From Bugulina stolonifera (lineage: Eukaryota > Bryozoa > Gymnolaemata > Cheilostomatida > Bugulidae): a DNA stretch of 64,000 nt. The first letter of the stretch is position 1. Every line of letters begins with the position of its first letter. Shown here in pieces: positions 25,801 through 36,654 of this stretch. The notes under the pieces were generated by a model. That model ran no database searches. It saw only the letters and a list, made by a program, of their open reading frames with translations, and was not told where the DNA came from. The stretch is taken from contig OW285187.1 of NCBI GenBank assembly GCA_935421135.1, positions 31,622,818 to 31,686,817 on the forward strand. The letters are read 5' to 3'. Both the position numbers and the translations under genes were made by a program.

Positions 25801-28800
25801 AAAGATTGATTTCAACTACAACTCAACACTAAGGGTGTCACTATTTGGAAAAATTACATGCGTATGCGATGGTATTTCATGAAATAACAGAGTTAACAAC
25901 AATGAAGAGTAACACTCCAACCGTTTGGCATGTGCTTTGAAACAAGCACCACAAATGAAGTAGTCTTCTCTTAAATATACTGTAAGCAAGGCAGACAACT
26001 TTAGATGCCACCCTGTTTTACACTGCCTACACATTACATTTATTTAAAACATATATAGAGCCCATGGTACGAGAACATAATGAGTGAATACCATAATTTA
26101 TCAGTTGAACTACTCACTGATTTGATTCTGTACTGCCTGGCCTCTCTTCACCTCATCATCCTGCTGCCGTGTCTTTAATGTTGTCACCCCGTCCTCCTGT
26201 GATGACTCATCACTATTCTCTTCTGCAATAACATGTACAGCAGCACGCCATCAACCAGTATCAACATGGTACAAGCTGTGCACAGTTCGTCAGCACAAAA
26301 CATAACATAACCACATACTGTGATATAACCTGTTACATACTACACTTGCGTGTAGGATTTACTGTATAATATAACATACTGAATATCACATAATCGAGTC
26401 TAAACACGGAAAGATTGAGCATGCGCGGTTTTTATGAGTTGTCTTCTTACACAACATTTCTATTGCTAATTACTAGAAGAGTAACTACGATTTTGGAGTT
26501 GTCATCTTCTTATTATACTGTCTATAATTTACTGGGAAAACCAACTCCAAACAAGTTTGTGAGAGGCTGCTATGGCACATACTTTCTATGATCATTATTT
26601 TAACAGTTACCCAAGACTCCAAAACTAAAGTATGCAAGTAATTTGTCTCTTTATGCTATACAACATTGAGACTTGTAACTGTTTACTGTGACCTATAAAG
26701 CATGGAGGCCTATTACAGTAGTCTTACCCAAGTCACTGTCTTCTGCTGTAGTGTCGGCTAACCTTGTTCCTTTGGCACTGTAATATAACCCAATTCACTG
26801 ATACCAACACTATAGGTCTCAATATGCATATAATTATCAGAAACATGCACATTACATACTCAGAATATAATTGAGAGCTGAATTCTACTACACATACATG
26901 TAGATATTATGACACAGGTATATTGTAGGTACATACAAGGCAGAGAGGTCCATATCAAACTGATTATAGTAGGACGAGTCTTCATCATCAGCCTCACTGT
27001 TGGAGTTGTCACTCCCTAACTCCTCATCCTCTTCAGAATCGATATTTATGGACTTGGCGTTTCTAGACTCACCTAAGAATACACAAGTAGGTATAGAGTA
27101 GTAAAATACTGGCTATACTAGCAGTCCCTAACCAATAGACCCATTGTAATATTATATTTTAACAACAACATAGTGTTACTGTGGATATTATACCAGTCTT
27201 ATGATCAATGAAATCATAGTCTATTTCATCAGATTCCATGTCGGAGTTGTCTCCAAAATCGGAGCCATCGTTTTGTTCAAGGTCACTGCCAATGCTTTCT
27301 TCGTCGGAGAGCAGAGACTTTCGACTCACCTATTACAAATAATGAAGAACATGTATTTGAACTTATGGAGTACATGTTCAGTACGTCTACAGCACATGCA
27401 CATCAATTAACTTTTAAACTCTTCACTGTGCGGAGCGTGTCGCAATATGTATCAGTTAGCCTACAGTATAATAACATAATATATCTATCCGAAGCATAAA
27501 TGACATATTAGTGACATTGCCTTAGCAATATATAACCTCCCAGTCATTGGGTGAGTTTATGCTCTACTGATTCAGCTCAGTATACTATAGTTTATCAAAG
27601 CTTTACCGTAACTCCAGCATATTTTCTGTCCTCATCTGCAAGTAATGCATTACTTTTTCTTCTCAAAGCACTCGGTGGTTGAACATCCTCACCCTCACCA
27701 GTAGCCCCGGTAGTTATCTTTGCAATGGTTTCTACAAAATGTATATATGTGCCCATTAGCAACGCCAACAATGATTGAAAGAGTTCTTTTATTTTAAGGA
27801 GCTTTATTTATGATTGATCACCCATAGATGTTGATTTTACTAATGTGGAATAAACCCATCCATATCAGGGACTTCAAGTTGATACAGTAGCACAGTGGCC
27901 AGATTCAGCTGCCTCACAAAATGGCAGCTTCAAAATGAGTAACTCCAACAGCACAAAAGACATTCATCTATGAATACCTTGCTATAGTAGGCCTATACTT
28001 TATCATAAGAGTAGGCCTATATAGGGTTGATCATACTTTACACTTTAGGCCTACATATTTTCATTTTACAAGGCTTTGTTGCAATAACAACAATGTAGCC
28101 TATGCTTAATTCTACTTCATTCCTAATATTATTTCTAAAGACAAGTTCATTCATGATTGGAATTTGAAATAAAAATTATGCAAAATTAAAAACTTTAAAA
28201 ATGTTAACTGACGTTCCAAAAATGTTGACACGTTGACCTGCTGTCAACAGCAACGGTAGCAAGTTGTGTGCTTATTCAGATTTGAACCACATTAATATAG
28301 GCCTACAGTAGAACACTGGAACTTGACTTATGTACAATAGGCCTAATTACCATAGTCTGTCCACAAACAAATTGGTTAGACTCTTGCTCCTTTACAAATT
28401 ATAGTACAGCAAGTAGGCCTACATGTTGCTTTTTCAAATATCCAGCTATGTACCACATTGATATCAAACCAAAAGAAGATTTAGATTCTGAAATTGGGTA
28501 GCAAATAAGTAATTAGTAAACAAAAATCAGGAGAAGAGTTATTTGAAGATGTTGGTGTGGGTAAGAAGTTTAATGATATAACAAAAATTAGTACAGTTAC
28601 TAGTTTTATTTGCTATTCCTAATTATTTTCTGATGGTGAGAAAAAAACTTGCTAGTTTTACTTCTCGCTACTAATCCCAGGTAAGAAAGCAATGACTCAT
28701 TGACAGGTCTAAAAAGATCTGCATTTTTTCTACTTTGGGCAGAGCGAAAGTAACTAAAGTAGCGCATGAGCATTAGAAGGTAGGTTGGATGCTCCTCCCA

Positions 28801-29850
28801 ACACCATCAATGACCTATACAGGAACAGCAATCAAACCTGGATCTTCTAGATCCAGATGGAAGTCCAGAGCTCTAACTACTAGGCCACGGCTGCTGGCGA
28901 TGATATCAGGACTGCTACTTGAAGGAAATAAAAACGCATCTAGAAGAGCTAGTTCATGGGTGGGCAACCTTTTTGAGCCTAAGGCCACTTTTAGATAATA
29001 ATTTCATAAAAGGCCACCATCACCTATAACTTTTAATGACAAAAAATGTTTACCTACCTACACATGTAGGTATATCACAGTTTGTCAAGATGTTCATGCC
29101 CATAACATCATTCTTCATATCTTATGTTACCTCACATCAAGAAAAGATTTTACAAACTGAATATTTATATAAATTGAAAAACTGACCATCTTTTCTGCAA
29201 TAATCAGATCGTCATTAAAACATACACACATCATCCACATGACAATGGAATGTTTAATTTCGCTAACAACAAAAAGAAAAAGGACACATCAAATCAGCAA
29301 AAAGGCCGCTAAAAAAGCAAAAAAACTGAATATTTATATAAATTGAAAAACTGACCATCTTTTCTGCAATAATCAGATCGTCATTAAAACATACACACAT
29401 CATCCACATGACAATGGAATGTTTAATTTCGCTAACAACAAAAAGAAAAAGGACACATCAAATCAGCAAAAAGGCCGCACGTTGCCCATGGCTGAGCTAG
29501 ACCACTAGATTATATCATAATTATTAGTTTAAATTTACGTGTACAAAGAGTCAATACGTAATCATAATGATAGTTATTAGTATTAGTATAGGATAGGGAC
29601 AGTTAGTTCAGTTAGGCTATGCAATGCTAAGCCTAAGGCTAATGTAATTGCATGTTTGTTGAAATAAATTTGTACTGCATAGTGCACTGTACGCCTACAA
29701 ACCATTTCCAATATCATCTTCTGGATCCGGAAAGCTCGGTGCTGAATTAGCAAACTGTTGCGCTAGCTGCTCAGCAAATGAGCTTCCATTATCATGACTA
29801 TGCCCGTAACCTTTTTTACTTGGAGAACTGGATAAAGACATGCTTTTCAT
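19897..29850 (-). CDS. AATF/Che-1 (apoptosis-antagonizing transcription factor / Bfr2 family), complete, 14 exons, 545 aa
   Basis: Nucle(ol)ar protein of the AATF/Bfr2 family, which acts in small-subunit ribosome processing and transcription. Exons: 29850-29703, 27731-27607, 27329-27194, 27072-26937, 26777-26728, 26222-26118, 25700-25551, 25086-25008, 24206-24023, 23260-23153, 22896-22727, 21876-21796, 20556-20482, 19987-19897. Phases agree throughout (1638 nt). Start ATG is at 29850 and stop TGA at 19897. Exons 3-6 encode a long Asp/Glu/Ser-rich acidic region. The central AATF-Che1 domain follows ([28 protein letters not shown]; about 230-370). The C-terminal TRAUB domain contains [37 protein letters not shown] and ELFASLFGK. 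Length is near the human protein (about 560 aa). The 21.5-kb duplication starts inside intron 9, so exons 1-9 exist twice and 10-14 once. Confidence 0.95.
20491..20721. repeat. 115-bp perfect tandem duplication covering AATF exon 13
   Basis: Units 20491-20605 and 20606-20720 are identical as read. The first contains exon 13 except its last 9 bp. The second, upstream in transcription, repeats the intron 3' end, acceptor and most of the exon but lacks the donor. Using the extra acceptor at 20671 and reading on would meet an in-frame TGA shortly after the repeat, removing the AATF C-terminus. Confidence 0.9.
20805..20872 (-). other. Possible cassette (poison) exon inside AATF intron 12
   Basis: A 68-nt stretch sits between a good acceptor (TTCAATAG at 20873) and a GTATCT donor at 20804. 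It is open in one frame ([20 protein letters not shown]) but not in the frame dictated by exon 12: inclusion gives ATG GTG ACA CAC TCA GTA GCC TAA and truncates AATF. Direct exon 12-13 joining reproduces the family sequence (GRKLRYNV), so this segment is either a regulated poison exon or chance. Confidence 0.3.
24316..25018. repeat. 29-bp minisatellite made of a repeated exon end plus 5' splice site
   Basis: About two dozen units of (plus) ACCTAGTAGGAGGTGGGTATACTATACAT, some 26 bp long. On the transcribed strand each reads CCACCTCCTACTAG/GTATGTA, the same sequence that forms the 3' end and donor of AATF exon 8 (ends 25008). The array starts at that exon end and runs into intron 8. Only the first donor keeps frame: from the true end the reading frame stays open for about two units and then stops. 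Confidence 0.95.
27800..28780. other. AATF intron 1 (right part), no further gene
   Basis: Intronic DNA with several TAGGCCTA palindromic motifs (for example around 27988, 28012, 28299 and 28340) and no protein-like ORF. I see nothing else beyond the SINE and hAT elements annotated to its right. Confidence 0.4.
28785..28900 (-). repeat. tRNA-derived SINE head
   Basis: On the minus strand GTGGCCTAGTAGTTAGAGC (28888-28870) fits a Pol III box A, and AGGTTTGATTGCT (28840-28828) is a decayed box B, spaced as in tRNA genes. The anticodon-arm region is not intact, so this is a SINE rather than a working tRNA. It lies in AATF intron 1. Confidence 0.55.
28946..29500. mobile_element. hAT-like MITE with internal tandem duplication
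   Basis: The ends are CATGGGTGGGCAACCTTTTTGAGCC-like on the left and GGCCGCACGTTGCCCATG on the right, inverted to each other. They are flanked by the direct repeat GAGCTAG (28946-28952 and 29494-29500). Inside, about 155 bp (29155-29308) is repeated nearly perfectly at 29324-29477. No transposase is visible. It lies in AATF intron 1. Confidence 0.65.
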
Positions 29851-32175
29851 CTTGTTTTATTTTGTGAGCTCCATGAAACTGCCTCCAACCGTAAAGATCA
29901 CCAGTCGGTTACAGCAATAGTCGCAATAACGGCGCTATCTTACGACATATTCTATTACCTTCAAGACATGCTATATTTACTGCTTGATTTCTGTGGCAAA
30001 TGGTGTCCCACAAGGTAGCACAACTCCTAAAACAAGGTGATAAACCAGAGTAAACACATTGCACATGTCTTCAAAGTCCTCAACTACAGAGTAAGGAGGA
30101 ATTGCTGTGCATTTTTATTTTAGTACTTTTATATCCAGTATCCTATTTTACTATGCACTAACTATATTACCTGATCAAAGATCCACCATAATCCGCATGC
30201 ACATCTCTTTATTAGTACAATATTTTACATATGTGTTATACTTATATGTGAATGTGTTAGAATCAATAACTAGGAGAAAATAATTGGTGATCCTGTTGAC
30301 TTAGCTTTCAGTTACAAAATGTAAATTAGACAAGAGAGTTGAAAGTAAATGTTGTCCTGTGTGACATATCCCTTTCTAGCTTTTATATTGGCATCTATCA
30401 GACAATATTATACAATAAATATACTGCAATATGGGAAGGCTTACCACACTACCCGGTCCAACCCTGGCCATGACAAACCAAGTCATTATTTCTATCAAAA
30501 GACTGTCAGACATCTATACCTATTATTCTAGTTGGATTAACAGCAATACTACTTACCTATATGCACTTTACTATATAGTTGATGCATATATTTCTCAGCT
30601 ACTTATCAATAATTATATTATCTTATATTTCACTTACAATGTATACTTGTGCAGTTATGTTCTAGTCTGTTGGCGGACTGTTATTTGAGGACCATCCATC
30701 TGTAGTAGAAGATGACCAACCAATCATCTTTGTCTTGTCATTGCCGATATACAGTCGTTAGTAGAACACATTTCACATTATAGGAGTACTACATTGTACA
30801 TTATATTTGTGTACAGTGCAGGATCTTGCCTCAGCTACAGCTACATGTATATTGCAACTACACTTACTGGAGGAAGATTGCTAGCTAAGGAACTAGAAGA
30901 TGGCTGCACACCTGGCACCCCACTTCATGGTGTTAACAATGGTACCAAGCACTTTGGCTATAGAATGCAAATTCAAGAATAATACACAAGTATATAAGTA
31001 AGTGTATTATACTTGGCAGTAGCGTTGTCTATACCTGCCAGCAGTGACAGCAGCTCAGCTGTGTTTGGCCCAGCTGGACGTTAGTTAGAATCAGACATGG
31101 GCACTAGAGTCATTTTACTCGACTCAAGTTAACTGGGCAACAGCTTTTCATTACTTTTAATTGATTTGTGCTTTTGTATTGTGTGAAAGCTGGGAATTGA
31201 CTTTTAATTCTACTCTCCTACAAAGCATGATGCTTGACTCTTACTTTACTCTAATCTCTCAGCTATCAATGATAACTCTATTGGTTTGGTGTGATTATGT
31301 AATAAGTCTTGTCCACCATAGAGAAGTTTATAGATAAACAGACCTACCATTATAATAAGTGCAAATTTGAAATAACCTTTGTTCCTCAGAAAATCAGATC
31401 TAACATTAAGTATTACCTATTGTGTGTTGTCACACTTGTATCATCAGAAATTTGTGTTCTACAAAATTCCCATTGGTATTCTCTTTGACATACCGCTGTA
31501 CTTTTGACTCTACTCTGACTCTAGCATTTTGGCACTAGTTGCTTGACTCTTACTTTACTTTTCAAAATGTCTGTTTATTTACTCTTACTCTACTTTTAAC
31601 TTGCTTCATCCTATGAGTTGACTCTAAATTACTTTTTATCAATTGGGAATGTATACTCTTACTTGACTCTTGACTTGAGTATTTGTCTGCTTGGCAAATG
31701 TCTGGTTAGAATAGTTAGTACTAGAGTGTCCACCAAAATACAAGAGACAATATTGTTATCTTGGTCTACAAGTTAAGCACTCTGCAGCAAGTTAAACAAA
31801 CTTATACTCAGACAACAGTTTGTCTAGAGACCATATAGCCATTTTATTATTTGCAAATACAAAAATCTATCATTGATGTTGCCATTAACATTAGCATATA
31901 CACAAAAGTTTCAATAAAAATGATATCATAGCCATGCAAGTCCGCTGCAAAAATATCGTAGCATATAATGAAAGATGTAATATATACTAGCAATAGAATG
32001 CTATGTTGTAATGCAATTCTCAAAGCACTAGTTTCAGAAGTCACCCAAATAGATAAAAAATATTATTTTTTAAAACAACTAAAATAATTTCGAATAGGCA
32101 CCAAATTGGTAAAATGTATTAAATGCAGTTTACAAAGAAATATTCCGCATAGATGGTCAATTAGCAGTTGAAATT
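29851..32175. other. Spacer between AATF and the GT31 gene
   Basis: Contains the AATF upstream region (29851-30000, with some CpG such as AACGGCGC near 29930), a hAT-like MITE at 31092-31704 and the 3' UTR of the glycosyltransferase (AATAAA on the minus strand near 31846). Short open frames at 30349-30982 lack splice context or family similarity and are not called. Confidence 0.5.
31084..31712. mobile_element. hAT-type MITE (613 bp), family member A
   Basis: The element at 31092-31704 begins CAGACATGGGCACTAGAGTC and ends GGCAAATGTCTG, with the 8-bp direct repeat GTTAGAAT at 31084-31091 and 31705-31712. The inside is rich in GACTCTTACTTTACT-like subrepeats. The same family occurs inverted at 39456-40096. 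Non-autonomous. Confidence 0.85.
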
Positions 32176-35100
32176 TTATATTTCTTCAAACATGTACCCA
32201 TTATACATATGCTTATAATATGAGGGACCTTGCATTAAGTGAACAGCTATAACATCCGTATTCGTTCCTGATGAAACTACTTGTCTGACATCAGTCTCTC
32301 TCGGCATATTGAATAATAAATATTCTGATGCATCTACATTTATCGTTTTAAGACGTTTTTGTAAGACGCCTAAATAAGAATCATCAATCCAAAATGGCGG
32401 CTCCAGGGCAAATAAGCCTTTAAACTTTGGTAGCAAATCCATAGACATAGCAATAAAAAAACCGGCACAGAAATCCGGGTATAACTTTTCACCTCGTAAT
32501 ACCGAGTCCTTAACGGGATATGGCCTTTTCATGCTATATCGGATAATGTCCCTCTTAGAGAGAATGTGACAGAGCACAGTATTTTCATTGGTTAATCTAT
32601 TTTTAGTAGCGTGACTAGAGACTGGTTTATGAGGTATATATTTGGAGCTATTATATAAGTGATATTGGCCATCAGCAGATAGCCGGTAACTGCTCTGTGA
32701 GTGATAATCCTCCTTTGGATCGTATGTGTTTGTTGTGTTGCTGGTCATCAACTCAGCGACTTTGCGTATCATTGTGGATGGATGGAATAAAACATCGTCA
32801 TCTATCCTGATTGCAAGCTTGCTTTGACCGCAGTAATCAGATAGAAATGTTATAGCTGACATCATCTTCGCAGTTTGGTTCTCATAGTGTTCTAAAATGT
32901 GTATATAAATTGAATAATATGCTATTTACAATGTAAATGACCGAAGCTGTAAGAATTTATCTGTTGCTTGGCAAATAATCTAAACTATCTTTTTAGTAGG
33001 ACTTCATCAGATGAGTTACTGCAGGTGGGTATCTAAAGGCCGCTACTTCATTTTTTCTGTCAAATGTGGGCTCAAGTCATATAGATATAATACGTAGTGT
33101 AGGTCCTGTTATAATGCAGCATACCGTATGAGCTGTCATTATACAATAATTAAACAAGTCATTGGCAATTATAATTGTTATCAGTTAATAATGTAATCCA
33201 TAGCAGAAGCCTTATCCTAATTCATGCATTAGGTTTAGTCAGGAGTTGCCTGTTCAATATAGTGTAGGCCAATTATTATTTGGCACTGATGACTTGGCTT
33301 TCGGGTGGGGGGGGGGGAGGGGTGTAGGGCTGTACCTCTACCATGATTGCCAAGTCTTCCCCAGATTGGGAAATACTATACTAACAATGAACTACTATAA
33401 GTTCTGTTTGTAAACTCAACAAACCCACCACTTTTGAAGTTTCGGCACCAAGTATATGTATGAAAAGCTATAGACATGTATTGCGAAATCAACCTCTTTA
33501 GACATTATCACTAATTGAGTGTTGTGTAGTTCCACTACTGCCAGATATGATGTATATTCTCTAAACATGGTGGCATTAGCAGGTATATAAAAATGATACG
33601 GTGAAAGCAAAAGGGCCAACATGTGGTTTCTTGATTTTCCACAATTGCAACATTGTGTAGGCTAGACTCGTAAACATTTGGCCAACTAATGACTTTGACA
33701 CGGGTCAGTGAAAATTTTCAACACTGAATACTGGTACATTTCAAGTTGAAATACATGATGTTATCAATTTTGTTAAGTTTACATTAAAAAATATTAGTTA
33801 GGTCTAGTTACATGTAGATATAGTGAAGGCATGCTAGAGTTAAAATACTTTTTGTTTTGACTTGGGGTCCAGAATGACGAGCAAAGTAGCACCTTCCATG
33901 TAGTCTGCACCCCAAATGGCGAGTTGAATTAGATCTCCCTCATTCTGGCTTACTCACAAACATGGAATCTCTAGTTAACATCACAAACCTTTATAGTCAT
34001 TCTGTACTATATCTCCGTACAACTCAAACTCATACTGTAGTCGAATCTGCAGCTTTCTATTATTAGATACTCCAACCATAAAGAAGCCTGCTATTTTCAA
34101 ATCCTTCGGCCAGGCTCTCTTATTGGCCAACAGTTCTCGAATAATGGCTCTCTGTGCTGGGTTTGATGCTCTTCCTTGGACCCACATTACCACATCGGGT
34201 TTTTCTAAACATAAGTAAAACGATGATATAATATAATATGGAAAATAGTTCATGAACTTACTGGTACATGTTCATGGCTACACTCTCTAACCAATGAGCT
34301 GGGGGTACTAAAAGCAAATCGAGAACTTGAATAAACATAATATTGATAACTAAATTGAGACCAACTACTTGTGGTACCATCAAATTTATATCATGAATAG
34401 TAAGACGAGACGCATTTTATATTTTATTGACTCCTAATATTTCGATGTATGTCCATACATCATCATCAGAGGAATGAAGTTTAGGAAATTTAAGTTTACT
34501 TATATACTGGATAAATACTTGAAAGAGAAAAAGCTAAAAGGGTATATTAGGTTATAAGAAGAAAGCTTTAAATACTTATATAATAGAGTTACCAAGATGC
34601 CAGTATTAGATCTCTACATCAAAGGGTATTAATAAATATAGTATGTATTATGGGTTAAAGCTTCAAATAATTACTGTAATTTAGGCTACTCATTAATTAT
34701 TTACAAACTAATGAGTAGCCTAGTAATTATTTGAAGCTTTAACCCATATTACATACTATATTTATTAATACCCTTTGATGTAGAGATCTAATACTGGCAT
34801 CTCTGTAACTCTATTATATAAGTATTTTAAGCTTTCTTCTTATAACCTAATATACCCTTTTAGCTTTTTCTCTTTGAAGTATTTATCCAGTATATAAGTA
34901 AACTTAAATTTCCTAAACTTCATTCCTCTGATGATGATGTATGGACTTACATTAGCAATTCAATGTAGTGCTGAGCAGCACAAAGGCCAAGCTTAGCTGC
35001 ATGACTGTAACCAACCATGGTTGGTTACAGTCATGTTTAGTTTACTTGAGATAGAACTTTGGGTAAGGGCAGCTTTATGTAAATTAATCTTAATTCTTAA

Positions 35101-35493
35101 CCAACATTGAATATACAAAGGGAGGACTGTCAGATGAAGCATTGGTAACTATAGGCTTTAGAAGTGAATTACTGAACTTGAGTGGTAGTAACCATAGAGT
35201 TGTGTTCTAGAGCATAACTCTAAGGTACTAACAGGTAGGCCTACACTGCATCTGAGCTTCTGGAGCTCCTAATGCCTATTCAGTGCACACTCTTGGGTTT
35301 AGAGGTAGAGGTGGGCGATCACCATCTACCTCTAGTGAAGTGTCAGTTCTCACATGGAAAGTATTAACGTATACATACCCTGTTGGCACCGTCCCAAGTT
35401 CGCCATGACATATTTGTATTGAGGAGCGGAACAGTCATTTTGGTAAATTATAGTCAGCAGCAGAAAGATCACTGTGTAGTATAGACGTGTCAT
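32176..35493 (-). CDS. Beta-1,3-galactosyltransferase-like GT31 enzyme (copy 1, 348 aa)
   Basis: Likely Golgi type II membrane glycosyltransferase adding a sugar from a UDP donor; exact donor and acceptor unknown. Exons: 35493-35379, 34204-33989, 32891-32176, phases 1 and 1. The start is the ATG at 35493; the frame is open a little further up but without ATG and with a stop just above. A single hydrophobic anchor (YYTVIFLLLTIIY) sits at the N-terminus. Family motifs are QRAIIRELL, DIVQNDYKEHYENQT, the metal-binding RIDDDVLFH (DDD about 141-143), YPDFCAGFFIAMS and WIDDSYLGVL. The size fits GT31. Intron 1 holds a large hairpin and a 36-bp palindrome. A second possible first exon lies at 36654-36453. 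Confidence 0.88.
34452..34945. repeat. Near-perfect inverted repeat (arms about 240 bp) with hammerhead-like core
   Basis: Arms 34452-34695 and 34709-34945 are inverse complements with few mismatches, separated by about 13 bp. At the outer end of the left arm the minus strand reads CTGATGA (34469-34463), T, an 8-bp perfect stem (GATGTATG/CATACATC), then GAAA (34443-34440): the conserved core of a hammerhead ribozyme, followed by AGGA that can pair with upstream TCCT. Penelope-like retroelements are known to carry such ribozymes in inverted terminal repeats. The right arm keeps only half of the core. Confidence 0.8.
35000..35035. repeat. 36-bp perfect palindrome
   Basis: CATGACTGTAACCAACCA is followed directly by its exact complement, with no spacer. 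It lies in the GT31 intron between the hairpin and exon 1. Confidence 0.95.
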
Positions 35494-36452
35494 CTGTGGC
35501 ACCCAAGTAGACCTAACCCTTTCTGGACACACTGGTTTATAAACTATGATATCCTATAGTACACTGTGTGGTACACCAGGTGGTGGGCTGGTGGACTGTG
35601 TGATACTCTGAGTAGAACCAAATGTACTGTGTTCAGCTTTCACAATCTGTTGTCTGCTTCAATATAAGCCATCTCTTGACTGTAATACCAATAATACAAT
35701 GTTATGCATCTACATGTAGAATTATGTAAATTATTTTACTAGTATGCAGTAGCAGTGACTGAAGATCTATGAATATATTATAATATTATTAGTGTCAGAC
35801 GGCATGTACTCACTCTTAACTGTATAATGTAGTATGTAACACAACTTGGTCACAGTTTGCCTTCCAATTTCTACTAGCTGAATTTGACATCTTCGCTTAC
35901 CTCAACAGTAGAATAGCTGTGACCCATGTAACTGCTACTTATACTTGTTCCACTGTATGGTATTATAAAGCAGTAAATAGAGTAGTAGATGTGCTATTCA
36001 AGAACTGGATCAATATTCATACACATGTAATATACTACAACATAGCAGTTACGTAGTACTAACAGTAGTCACAACAATCAGTACTAACCCACACTTTGCT
36101 ATTAACAATGCGATTGGACTTTTTAAAGCAATAATGCCATTTTGTTACAAGTCAAGTTAACATATTAACCCCTCTCAAAACAGTTTTCAAATACACAATT
36201 TGCAGCCTACAGTCATGCATGTCATAATATGCTCAGCTGAGAGAGAAGTAAAAGAGCAAACAGTAAGTTAGGGAAGTTTTACATTGTACTAACAGGCATT
36301 ACAGTCACCATCTACACTGTATAATTATTGTAGCTTTCAAATTGGATTGTGTATACTTATAATATACTTATATCTGGTCAAATGTGCACACAAGCCTAGC
36401 TACAGTGAGTTAAAGACTGTTTTATAGTTGACCCGTACTCTACTAGGTAAAC

Positions 36453-36654
36453 CTCTTTTATTTTGCACTCCGCAATCGGCACACTGACTTTGAGCCCAGC
36501 TTGACCTAGGCATTTTATTTGCTGTTGAGAGTGGCACTATTTCAGTTTTTGAAAATAAGTTAAACAATACTAAAAGCATCAACAGTACAGCTTTGAGCCA
36601 GCGGCTATAGTGTGGTAGTAATACTGTCATATACAAATAAACTGTGATATCCAT
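36453..36654 (-). CDS. Candidate alternative first exon of the GT31 gene (copy 1)
   Basis: ATG at 36654 opens 67 codons ending at a GTTTAC donor in phase 1, the phase needed by GT31 exon 2. It encodes a short N-terminus, a hydrophobic anchor (WLKAVLLMLLVLFNLF) and a stem with two cysteines (QCADCGVQNKR), the same architecture as exon 1 at 35493. It could give a second isoform with another membrane anchor, or be the remnant of a neighbouring glycosyltransferase gene. Confidence 0.5.

Noticed and set aside
30349..30982. Overlapping plus-strand open frames of 60-85 codons
   Set aside because: No family similarity, no consistent splice sites, and A/T-driven composition; they fall in the spacer upstream of AATF.
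35494..35532. Upstream extension of the GT31 reading frame
   Set aside because: The extension begins at GTG, not ATG; the ATG at 35493 is directly followed by the membrane anchor.
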